NCBI RefSeq assembly: GCF_032362555.1 | Contig: NC_083523.1 | Span: 7,911,501 to 7,975,500, forward strand | DNA from: Amyelois transitella | Lineage: Eukaryota > Arthropoda > Insecta > Lepidoptera > Pyralidae | Length of the DNA: 64,000 bases | Direction: 5' to 3' | Shown: piece after piece, positions 1-9,790 of the stretch | Layout: the number at the start of each line of letters is the position of its first letter | Position numbering within the stretch: the first letter of the stretch is position 1 | Made by a program: the position numbers and the translations under genes | Notes under the pieces: model-generated | What the model saw: the letters and a program-made list of their open reading frames with translations, nothing else | Told to the model about the DNA's origin: nothing | The model's database searches: none

Positions 1-1393
1 ATTATGTATACAAAAGAACAAATTGAAGGTTAACTTTGCTCTGCGGTAAAAGTTACCAATTAACTGCACACGATTTAAAAAAAAGGATGTATCATGAATT
101 TAGACAATCACAATTTCGAAAATCAATATTTTGTCACACTTTAGCAAAACATATATTCGACTTTTATTATTCCTACATTAACATCTTCGACAATTTGTAA
201 CTTCGAAGAACCACTTCGGTGGATCTTTATTACGACAAAACATACCTATGACAAATTACAGCATTCTTAAGTGGCAATAATCGTTACTTTTTTGACTTTA
301 TGGTGTATTAAAAAAACATTCGGACTAATGACAGTCAAATATGAGTATGTTTTGTCGAAGCAGTCTGTCAAAATATTAATTTTCAAAATTAAGACTGTCA
401 AAAACGACAGTGGAAAAAAAAACAATAAAATAACAGCCTGTATTTGTCAGAAGTTGTACTTTTCAATCTCATCCCCGTAGTAATCCTTGTAGTGACAGAC
501 ATAAAATTCGATTTTCATATTATATTGTAGATAGTTTGTTAGAATATTCTCGAAATATCAATGATTTATAAAATAGACATTAATTTTAACTTGCGTCAGA
601 TCTATTGATAATATATTCTACAGGAAAAACGTTAGTTGGTATTATGTGTTTTGAAGTAAGGCTTATTGTTCTTAAATAACAAATCAATAAATGAATCATC
701 TTATATTTGCGTTTCATTTTGGTCCTTGCTTTATTTATACCCTCTATGCACGTAAGGTCTTATTACCTTATGTCATGTCCGCTTATAACGTCCATTTCTT
801 TAATGACCCAGTCCCAGAAAAGGTATATCATAATACAGGTAGGTATATCGTAATATTCTAATATTTCAATCAATTCTATGAATAAACCTGTTATTAGTGG
901 AAAAGGGAATTATGATTTTGAAAGTATTAAACCAATATTAATAACTGAGTTAAGAACTTGATAGAATACATGGGAATAATTATAATATATGAGTTTGTTA
1001 AAATTTCGATGCCTTAGATGTTTTATATTCATACAAAATATGATAAGTCCATTTTAAAATATTTAAAAATAATAATGAATTAATTTAATTCCATTGGTGA
1101 GTACCTAAACAAGGTACGGAACAACTTTTATAAGAATTTAGTGAAAGAAAGAGAATCACAAAAACAAAACTTTAAATTTTATAAGTGTATTTCAAAGTAT
1201 GACTTACACTAATACAATATTTACAAAACTACAAATTACACGATACGATTGTTTATTAAAATATTAACTACTCTTGTATTATATTTTACATCATACATAC
1301 GAATTATAAAGAAAAACTTAAACGAATAACATATTTAATACATATTAAAGAAAATGTCAATTTTATAACTTTACTTTTGGAAACTACTGCAGT

Positions 1394-1526
1394 GGCGCTA
1401 GCATGGCACGCCCGATTATCGCGCGATAAACTACCTATCGCTGTTTCGCTTTTTTGTATGACATGAAACGGGACAGCGATAGTTTATCACGCGATAAAAT
1501 GCGTGCGCGCACCAAGCCCCGCTAGA
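1394..1526. mobile_element. Palindromic MITE (copy 1)
   Basis: About 130 bp that folds back on itself. The left arm carries CGCGCGATAAACTA and TATCGCTGTTTCGC; the right arm carries their complements, GGGACAGCGATAGTTTATC and CGCGATAAA. The outer ends are GC-rich with a shared CTAGC. The same palindrome occurs at 28007-28147 and 34761-34894, and as halves at 3936-4012 and 47091-47152. It has no coding capacity. The superfamily is not clear because I found no convincing target duplication. Confidence 0.65.
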
Positions 1527-2563
1527 GGGTGGAGTTCGCAATCAAGAGAAGTGAAGATAGTGGAATGTATACTAACGGTTTGCTTTGAAAATAAGAATGG
1601 CTCACCAGTCATACATACTAATAGTGTCATTGGTTAAACGGTTATAAAACTATCGAATAAAATATTTGATACTATTTCAAACCTAATACAGTCAACAGCA
1701 TATTCCTACCCAAATTCACTTCAAATAAAATTCTATTACAGCGTATTATAATAATAGTGATGTACATCAGTTAATGCTATTATATGACCACACTAACTGT
1801 TAATTTGTACCTCCTTTACTGCAAATAAATTATCTAAAATTAATTTTTATTTATATACAAATAAAAAGAAATTGTTTTTTCCATAAGACTTTTACTAATT
1901 ATGTTCGTAGATGTACATAGTTTAACTTTTCATTTTGATTGACATTTTGCTACTTAGACTTTCTGATTAGGAGGGTTCTAATCGATGCTCTTGCGATGGG
2001 GAAAATCATAGTGAAAAAACCTGCACATTCAACTCGATTTGAAACTATGATCAATTTATTTTTATTATCCCTTCAAACTTGCGGAATTAGACGGAAGTCG
2101 CTCACCAATCCAGGGTATATTCATAGGCGGACCCAAGACTTCTCTTCAGAAATGAGGACTCAACCGGCAGCACCAGCAGGAAGAGAACCTTACAAAAAAT
2201 GAAAGGCTACAAACCCCCTTGTTACGGATCCTACTAGTAATAGATACCAAAAGTAATGCCATGAACTGAACTGAATCACTGAACGCATGGTCAATATCAC
2301 GAGAAAAAGATGTTAAATATAATACATGCGGCATTGTTTTTTTGTCAATACAAATACATAGCTTTAATATTTTTCAGATTTTTTTTTTATGGGACCATTT
2401 TTAAATAACTTAACAGATCAGCTGTTTATGTTTTTTTTTTTTTTTTGTTGATAAATATAACATTAAATTATGATTTGTGTGTTTAATTAGAACTTAAAAG
2501 CACACATATCGAGTTAGCACCAAAGCAAACTTCTGTGTTATGGAATATTTGAGCCTTTTCTAT

Positions 2564-2730
2564 ACAGGGTTTCCGGTTAAATATAATCCTGGATATCCTG
2601 ACTTCTAGTTTTGTTGGATAATTAAGGAACATTTTAAACCCCCTATTCTTTATTTTTTAATTATTTAGAATAAGAATCAGATACTGAGTGCCCGCTTTCA
2701 ATATTCAAAGCGATTTACCAGACACCCTGT
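2564..2730. mobile_element. Short MITE-like element with ACAGGGT ends
   Basis: A 167-bp segment bounded by imperfect inverted repeats. The left end reads ACAGGGTTTCCGGTTAAAT and the right end, reversed, ACAGGGTGTCTGGTAAATC. Both sides are flanked by TATA, so a TA target duplication is possible but ambiguous. The inside is AT-rich and non-coding. A mariner-type MITE is the simplest reading, from the TA context only. Confidence 0.45.
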
Positions 2731-3935
2731 ATATGAAACAAATTGTAAAAAAAGGAAACAAACAACATAAATAAACAAAAAAAAAACAATGTCAAGCACG
2801 TTTTTATACTATATACATTCTATGTATTTATGTATAATATATTCAGACAAATGTAATAGCATTATGCGACTATCGTCATGCTAAATTACTTGTCTATGTT
2901 AGTCACTGGATTATTTAGGACTTCTGAATTTAGTCAAACAAGATATACGCTGTAGGTCCCAAAACAAAAGTAGTAGATTCACACAGGTACAACAAAATTA
3001 CAAAATTCAAAAACGTATGAGAATTTTTAAGCTTTCAATCGTCACGAACATGTTCATGGCAGTGTTTTATATTGACATAGAATAAAACAACATCGCGTTA
3101 AGTTCTCATGGTAATTTTGAGAAAATCTGCTCCCTTGAACATACATGCCAAATTCGGCTGTACCTTTTTTTTATCAGTCTGTCAGTAACTAGAGGTCTTA
3201 CACATATATCGATTTAATAACACAATCATAACACCATTACTGATTCAGATCAAATCTAATTATGTACCATGGTTATACTTAAACTATACAATAAATCATT
3301 TAAAAGTAATTCAACAAACTTTTCCGACGATCATAGTCCATTTTTGAAATAAAAGTGAAAAATCTTGATAAGTCTCTTTTTAATATTATATTAAAAATAT
3401 GCCTATTTATATTAAAAATGCGAGTGAGTTTGTTTTTTTTTTGTTTCCTTTTCACGGGTCTACTAACGGGTTACTGAATACTTCCTGAAATATCACGTTT
3501 ATATAATTAAGAGTCTGGATAGGGTAACTTTTATCCTTGTAAAATCTATAGCTCCTGTGGGAATTGCAAAAAAACATGTATTCTTTTATGGCGCTTTTTG
3601 TGGGTGGTTCAAATTTTGTCGCTTTTATGATAGATGACAATAAATTTAAATTCGTCGCTTTTTGTAGATGGCGCTAAATTAATGCGGGCGAAACTGCGGG
3701 TAAAAGCTACTTTTAAATAAATTTATTTATGTAGTATTTTAAGACATTTCAAAATTGTTCACTTTCATTTTAGCTCCTAAAGAAATAGGACTATTGATAA
3801 AATAAACAGCTCAACAAAAAACTGTTGATTTTATTCATAATACTTAATTACACTTTTAACCAGCAGATAAAGCTGATATTAAGATAAAAAAAAACATAAC
3901 TGTTAAATAAATGAAAATGTTATTTTTTCTAGTCA

Positions 3936-4012
3936 TAATAAAAAGCGAAACAGCGATAGCCTTTTGTGCGATAAAAAATGGCGTCACGCGTGCCATGCCA
4001 TGCTACGGGAAC
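3936..4012. mobile_element. Half copy of the palindromic MITE
   Basis: It contains AAGCGAAACAGCGATAG, a GCGATAAAAAATGGCGTC segment and CGCGTGCCATGC ending at CTACGGGA. This matches the right arm of the MITE at 28007-28147. The left arm is missing. Confidence 0.55.
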
Positions 4013-4154
4013 AGGATGATGTACGTATTACTAATATTCAAATGCTCTTGTCAATAAATTGGTATCGTCATTCATTAATTTTTTTTGGAATCAAACTCTA
4101 CAGACATAATTCTAGCTAAATACCACCAGTTAATAAATAAATAAATATAAATAT

Positions 4155-4384
4155 ATAGGGGACAAATTATACAGATTGAGTTAGCCTCGAAGTAAGTTCG
4201 AAATTTGTGTTACGAGATACTAACTCAACGATACTATATTTTATAATAAATACTTATATAGATAAATATCCAAGACTCAGCCCAATCAGAGTAAGTTCGT
4301 TTCTCATCATGCCCTGGCCGGAATTCGAACCCGGGACCTCCGGTGTCACAGACAAGCGCACTACAGCTGCGCCACAAAGGCCTT
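4155..4384 (-). mobile_element. tRNA-derived SINE (SINE-A), reverse orientation
   Basis: Read on the minus strand, the head has a pol III box A (TGTGGCGCAGC, with one change here) and a box B (GGGTTCGAATTCC). A body with AACTCAATCTGT follows, then a TATA-rich tail. Related copies lie at 28580-28768 and 54733-58610. It is a SINE and not a tRNA gene because it has a long tail, repeats elsewhere and lacks a full cloverleaf. Confidence 0.8.
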
Positions 4385-4592
4385 CAACTTAATGAAATAC
4401 CGTTAATAAATAATAGATATACCAATTATTTCTGCATACTGTTAATTAAAAGGACATAATGCATTTATACCTTTATCGTTACCATCAGCTTTGGTAGATT
4501 TTTTGATACATATTACAGATTCAGCTTGATACATATTTAACTATTTCAGTGAAAACCAATCAGTACAGGGTACGAATATAAAAAAAAATAGG

Positions 4593-4598
4593 TTTATT
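4593..4598 (-). promoter_or_regulatory. Likely poly(A) signal of the ZAD gene
   Basis: On the minus strand this is AATAAA, about 270 bases after the stop codon of the ZAD zinc-finger gene and in the expected orientation. Confidence 0.5.
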
Positions 4599-4863
4599 TG
4601 TCATTCTTTAACTAAGTAAGTGATTTAAACACGAAGAAGTCTGGTGGGATCTTGCTAGATTTAGTAATGAGGCAACTGAAGCCAGAAATGTTCCACCTCA
4701 AACGGTTAAATAATGTTGACAACTTAGTGACTACCCATTGAGTCAAATAGTATTTCAAAGAAATTCTATGTAGGGAGTGGGAGTAAAATGTTTTTAAACT
4801 TTTTCTTACACTTCTACTACTACAGTCTTCAAAATCTAACCACAAAAAATATGGTAAGGGTAC

Positions 4864-6993
4864 TTATGACTTCTTACTACGCTTTCTCAGTACACTTTTT
4901 TCAGCTCTCAACTGGTCCTCTTCATCCATCTTTGTATAATGCGACTGAATGTGAGCCAACAATTTCTTTTCTCTCGAGAATGTTTCATTACACATATTAC
5001 ACGAATACTTTTCCTTGTCTCTGCCCACATCTGCTGACTGGTTTGAAGTTGTACTAGTTGAGATTTGAGACTCTTGTATAATATTATCTGTTGGCAACAC
5101 ATATGACGGTTGCAACAGAGGATCAACATTAATAAACGTGAAGAATCCCCGATCTTTTGGTTGTGATGCATCTTCTATTGTCACATTGAAAGGTTGCTCA
5201 ACTTCGTCTGGCGTTTTTAATGGCTTCGACTTTTTATGACGCTTCTTTGAAACTTCGTCGACAGGCACCTGTGGTTTTGTAGATATCAACAACTTACTAG
5301 GATTACCAGTTTGTACAACAGTGTAAGACTGCTTTTTCATCGCTGGGGTGGTGAAAGCAGGTGGCTCTGATGCTCGTGACACAGTTTGAAAGAGACCAAC
5401 TGGATAAGGTTGGTTGTTGGCAGTATTGTTAGTTGGTGGTGGTAAACTTGTGTGAGGCAAACCGGACTTTGGCCCAGAATTCCTTGATAACACAGAGATA
5501 TCAGAACTCTCTCCTGTATTATCAACTAGGCTAATAATCGATCTGTTCTCAATAGATTTTTCTGTAGCTTTCAACAAGGAGTGACTATTTTGTTCTACCG
5601 GTGGGTTATTTGATTTTCTTTTCCTTGAGATTTTGGTGTCCACATTATTTGTTGTTGTAGGAACGATATTCGTATTTGATGGAACAATATTACTAATTTG
5701 CGGTGGGACATAGTTTGTTGTAAAATTTACTGGTCCTACTGGCAAATTATTTGCAGAGGCATCTTCAAGCAGGGTAAAGGTATTGTTAGGTCCAGGAACA
5801 AGCCTGAAACGGCCATTTAAAGCTGGCATAGAAGGGAAATTAATAGTAGGCACTACAGATGAAGTATTAGTAACTTGAAGAGGACTTTCCAGTCTGGTAG
5901 AGAGAGTCTGTTGAGGGATAGGAGTAATTTGTGAAGAGTTATTCAAGTCTTTTAAAACTGTATCACTATTGTTATGTTTTACCCTGCTTGCTGGTCCTAT
6001 TCTTGGTTTTGGCTTAACTTCAGGTGGTTTTACTTCTACTGTTTTTACAGGTTCCTCTTTAATAGCAACCTTCTTTGCTTCATCAACTTTTGTATTGATG
6101 TATTTCACAGTAGCTATTTTTGGAGGCTCCCGTGGAGGTATGTTTTTAGTAAGGTCTACTTTAGGAATACCATTCTTTGCACAAGAATGGGATTGCACAA
6201 CTTCCTTCTTTAAGAAATTTCTATTACATAATTTACATTGGAATAATACACCCACACCATTCACTTTAATCATACAAATATGGTCCATAATGTTAAACGG
6301 TTTTGGGGTAGATTCTGTCTCAACTTTCTGTACTGTTTCTTCAACTTTATTTTTTTTACTATCAAAAGGCCCTTCATCATAGTCAAAACTAAGATTTGTT
6401 ATTTTTTTATTATCTTTATGATCTTCTTGTACTATTATTTCTTCATCACTGCTACTAGAGTCTTTAACAACTAGTTTGGTTGCTTGCCTACTTGGTCTTA
6501 TTTTCTTATCAGGTTGACTTTCTTGGGGCTCTTCAACCACTTTCCTTGTTGTCCTTCTTGCCATATCATCACATTTATCTAATGTCAGCTTTATATCTTT
6601 AATTTGGACATTATTGTCCTCTTCAATTCTCTTTATTTCTTTCTTGGACAGAGGCCCTGGCTTGTTCACTTTTGTTTCTTTCTTGGGAGTAACTACAGGT
6701 TCAATTTCCTCTGGTGTTGGGCTGCGAGGTATATCTTTAATATCTTTGATGCCTTCCATAGCTTTCATTATAAGTGCATTACATATATCGTCATTGGTCA
6801 TATTGGACTTGTTCAACTTTTCTTCCCACATTTGTCGTGTATTCACTTTAGCTATAACTGGTGGTTTCTTACCCATTGTGTTGTGAAGATTTTCTTGCGT
6901 TTTAATGCATTTGTTAACAAATTCATGGAGCTCTTCAAGTTTTGCAGAACACCGAAAGCATATTTTGTGTGGCAGCGTATCATTTTCATCAAT
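4864..6993 (-). CDS. ZAD gene exon 2
   Basis: It encodes the second ZAD half (ICFRC), a long disordered middle and two zinc fingers. The acceptor TTTTCCAG lies just upstream (6994-7001). The stop codon ends at 4864. Confidence 0.85.
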   Translation of the reverse strand: MDENDTLPHKICFRCSAKLEELHEFVNKCIKTQENLHNTMGKKPPVIAKVNTRQMWEEKLNKSNMTNDDICNALIMKAMEGIKDIKDIPRSPTPEEIEPVVTPKKETKVNKPGPLSKKEIKRIEEDNNVQIKDIKLTLDKCDDMARRTTRKVVEEPQESQPDKKIRPSRQATKLVVKDSSSSDEEIIVQEDHKDNKKITNLSFDYDEGPFDSKKNKVEETVQKVETESTPKPFNIMDHICMIKVNGVGVLFQCKLCNRNFLKKEVVQSHSCAKNGIPKVDLTKNIPPREPPKIATVKYINTKVDEAKKVAIKEEPVKTVEVKPPEVKPKPRIGPASRVKHNNSDTVLKDLNNSSQITPIPQQTLSTRLESPLQVTNTSSVVPTINFPSMPALNGRFRLVPGPNNTFTLLEDASANNLPVGPVNFTTNYVPPQISNIVPSNTNIVPTTTNNVDTKISRKRKSNNPPVEQNSHSLLKATEKSIENRSIISLVDNTGESSDISVLSRNSGPKSGLPHTSLPPPTNNTANNQPYPVGLFQTVSRASEPPAFTTPAMKKQSYTVVQTGNPSKLLISTKPQVPVDEVSKKRHKKSKPLKTPDEVEQPFNVTIEDASQPKDRGFFTFINVDPLLQPSYVLPTDNIIQESQISTSTTSNQSADVGRDKEKYSCNMCNETFSREKKLLAHIQSHYTKMDEEDQLRAEKSVLRKRSKKS

Positions 6994-8124
6994 CTGGAAA
7001 AGTATAAAAATTATGAGAGAATGAGTTAATGATAGGTTAAAGAATATGCTCGTTCTATACAGTACAATTCTCATGTATTTTTTTATATGCTCTTACAAAA
7101 CAAATTTTCTAAATTATTATTTGAATGTACATTGTGTGAAATTTTTTATAATCTTGAGCAGTGAAAATAGGAATTTGAATAAATTTATCGCCCAATAATA
7201 GAGAAAGATGGTGTAGACAAAGCGAAGTGTATGCCCAGCAGCTTTATGAAGACAGTTGTTTAACCAAGTTGATTCTCATATGAATACAATTTTTTTCAAG
7301 AATAAATATGATGAATGGCCAAATATATTGCTATTGAATAAAAAAAATACTATACACAATTTCTTTCTAATAACATACATATCACAGCCAAAAGGCACAT
7401 TCAGAAGTATGGCTTAATAATTAATGATGGAATTGAGATTCAAATAGTAACAAGTTGCTAACCTATTGCCTACAAGAATAATCCTAATATTATTTTTTTA
7501 ATTATTAAGAATAATCCTAATTTTATTATTATTCTTAATAATTTGATTTATAACCAGGCAATATTATTTTCCAAGTGGTCACTATAAAGGGGTTTAAGGG
7601 CAAAAGTTAAGATACAATGTAGTTCAGAAATACAAGCCTGCTCAATAAAAATAGAGGATATTTGAATAACCTTGTTCTCTGTCATATTTCATGTGACAAA
7701 CTAATACCAGATATATCTTTTCTGATGTTTAAAGCTATGACGGAACTTTCAGCTCAGGGCTTGCAACAGGTAAAAAAAGAAATTATATATAGGATTACTA
7801 CTTATTATTTATAGAAATTATATTAGGTCGCACGCAAGCAATGCGACTCTCTAATGAGAAGGCAGAAATGGTATAACGCACCCTGAATGGCATCAATTGA
7901 TCAATTTTGATTGCAGTCATCTGGTCCTGATCGAAAATATTTAGAAAAGGTCCTTCCTTGCCGCCGCAAAGGCGACAAACTTTCATCAACACAGGTGGAA
8001 CTGTCTTAGCACTTATTGCAGCTACACTACTATTGATCATTTTCTCTATTTCTGATGAGAGATCAGGTTTTGTTGCAGGCTGTTGTTGAACCTTAACCTT
8101 ATTTTTCTTTCTGTTTTTGGCCAT
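4864..8124 (-). CDS. ZAD-type C2H2 zinc-finger protein, two exons
   Basis: Probable nuclear DNA-binding protein of the insect ZAD family. Exon 1 is 8124-7882 and exon 2 is 6993-4864, about 790 residues in all. The splice is a GTGCGT donor and a TTTTCCAG acceptor in phase 0, and it joins the two halves of the ZAD: CRLC near residue 59 in exon 1, then DTLPHKICFRC in exon 2. These cysteine pairs bind zinc, and the domain mediates dimerisation in this family. A C2HC-type finger (FQCKLCNRNF...HSC) lies mid-protein, and one canonical C2H2 finger (YSCNMCNETF...HIQSH) lies near the C terminus. Between them are long low-complexity stretches rich in Ser, Thr, Asn, Pro and Lys. I chose the start at 8124 (MAKNRKK) for its purine at -3 and G at +4; an open frame continues upstream. 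It has fewer fingers than most ZAD proteins, so targets cannot be guessed and no specific gene name is offered. Confidence 0.85.
7381..7490 (-). mobile_element. Decayed SINE-B remnant in the ZAD intron
   Basis: It holds GGAATTGAGATTCAAATAGT and a diverged AACAAGTTGCTAACCTAT, the core of SINE-B in reverse orientation. The ends are lost. AT-rich tandem sequence follows (7491-7560). Confidence 0.5.
7882..8124 (-). CDS. ZAD gene exon 1
   Basis: It encodes 81 residues: a basic N terminus, then the first half of the ZAD with CRLC. The donor GTGCGT follows at 7881. Confidence 0.8.
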
Positions 8125-8501
8125 TTTATTGTAGGATTTCGATCTATGCACAAGTACTCTAATATCTTTGACACTAACTTTATTGAAGACTGAATACAAT
8201 GTGCACTGATGGCACACTATCAAAATAATATGGACATGTCTTTCATTGCGTGTGAATTCTTGAAATTCTTAAACACAATATTATCGACATAAAAGTTAAA
8301 AAATGAACAGCCCCTAAAATATTCCGGACAACCACACCAACATGGAAGAATTTTTTGTCCACAACAGCGAGAGTGACAGCTGCCTGGTGACAGCAGCATC
8401 TCTATATCCAGCCAGTTTTTAATTTCACAACTTGCAACATTTGACTCATAGAATTTCAGACAGGTAGAATTGTCAAATTATATGGGCCAGCGAGTTGAAT
8501 C

Positions 8502-8524
8502 TAAGGCTCGCGATTCTTAACTTT
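8502..8524 (+). repeat. 23-bp direct repeat, left copy
   Basis: TAAG, then G, then CTCGCGATTCTTAACTTT. The partner at 15401-15423 differs only at the fifth base. The pair brackets the LTR retrotransposon plus about 780 bp of other sequence, so it may be the target duplication of an older insertion. Confidence 0.6.
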
Positions 8525-8854
8525 ACTACTATGATACTGAAAGGACTCCATAAGAGTCGCGATTCGATTAGACCCATGTCTATATATTATAGTTATTATA
8601 CGGCCGCGGCTCCGAAGATGTCGAGTCGGAGGTTGTATTTATGCTCCAATCTATGAAATACAAAGATAATGGCGATTCTAGTTCTTCGCTGCTATAGGCT
8701 GAGAGCGTCAATGTCTTCGCGAAGATTGACAATTGATGTTATTATTGATATCGCCACATTAATTTTGCTGTGGAAAAAAATTAGTCCATGTCTATACATG
8801 CCATTCCATGTCCATACATGGGTAACTGGACCCTCTGGACTCCAATATTTAAAT
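8525..8854. other. Left part of the unit interrupted by the LTR element
   Basis: Non-coding as far as I can see. Together with 14956-15400 it forms about 780 bp between the 23-bp direct repeats. It contains repeated CATGTC and ATACATG motifs near 8790-8820 and no recognisable domain. Confidence 0.35.
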
Positions 8855-8858
8855 GAGC

Positions 8859-9776
8859 TTTGGAGAGAGAGAGGTTCTCCAGGGTTTGTAGTAGTAGAAT
8901 AATACTCCGTTTCAGAAGGTGAGAATGGAATGATTTATTTACAAAATTGAGACATATTTATATAAAACTATTTACAATGGAAAAGGCAAGGACGAATCAA
9001 AAATACGGAATTATAACCAATGATAAAGAGAAGTTATTTGTAACAAATCAGAAATATCGAATTATAGCCAATGGTGTGAGCGTATTTACAATAGGAAATC
9101 TATCGAAAAGTTTTTAAGGATAATAAAATGGATTTGCATAGATTTCTGAGAATTTTGCGTTGCTGTCTCTTGAGTCTGGATAGCTCCGTCCCGTTTCCGC
9201 TACACGTGTCGAGCTTGAGTTTCTGTGATGCCCGGTGCGGCCGCAGGCGCGCCGAGGGCGCTACGTGCGGTGTGCACGCGATGTTTGTTGGGCGAAACTT
9301 GCTTGCGTATAAAACCGTCTTGCTGCTTGCTCCCCGCCTCAGTGTTAATTTGAACTTGCGGCGTGAGGTCGCGCTCGTGATGCTCTCGCGAAGTGCAGTG
9401 TGTGCGTCGAACTCTTGAGTTGTGTTGTTTCGGACGGAGATCCGATGGACAATAATGCAGTGTGGAGAATTGGCGTGTGAAGATGCTGATGCTGCCTGGA
9501 AGAACTGCTGATGCACGATGTGTGGCATGTCCATGTGCACGCGCTCACAAACAGTTCTTTTCAGAACTAGCTTCTTCTGGTTTCTGGGCAACGAAGTCGG
9601 CATGATATTAAAGTGCTTGATTTGTTTTATTCATCTCTTATATATATATGTATTATATCTATTATATCCTGGTAAGGTTTGGGTATTGTGAAGGTAACTG
9701 TTGTTCTTGTTATTCGGTAAGGTAAGCTTGTTGGTAAGTATGTTGGTACTTGATGGTAAGTATGCTGGTAGCCACA
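8859..9776 (-). repeat. 3' LTR of the gypsy element
   Basis: 918 bp, same as 14034-14951 at a constant offset of 5,175. On the element strand it begins TGTGGCTACC and ends CTCTCTCCAAA. Open frames inside it also occur in the other LTR and have no recognisable domain, so they are not annotated as genes. Confidence 0.92.
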
Positions 9777-9790
9777 GTACTCCCCCTCAA
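9777..9790 (-). promoter_or_regulatory. Polypurine tract
   Basis: On the element strand a TTGAGGGGGAGTAC run sits directly before the 3' LTR and primes plus-strand synthesis. Its TGA is also the stop codon of pol. Confidence 0.75.

Larger units (their letters stand above)
1..4592. other. Intergenic region with scattered repeats
   Basis: No protein-coding gene can be supported here. Open frames are short, AT-rich and lack recognisable domains. The stretch holds a palindromic MITE (1394-1526), a short inverted-repeat element (2564-2730), half of a palindromic MITE (3936-4012) and a tRNA-derived SINE (4155-4384). Around 3660-3715 is a short piece resembling the GC-rich end of the Helitron-like repeats listed later. 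The remainder, including 1-1390 and 2731-3570, shows nothing that I can name. Confidence 0.6.

Noticed and set aside
5969..6382. 137-codon plus-strand open frame
   Set aside because: It is antisense to the ZAD gene exon 2 and shows no domain.
9100..9603. 167-codon open frame inside the LTR, also at 14275-14778
   Set aside because: It is present in both LTRs, has no domain, and its composition follows the GC-rich LTR. A regulatory LTR sequence is the simpler reading.
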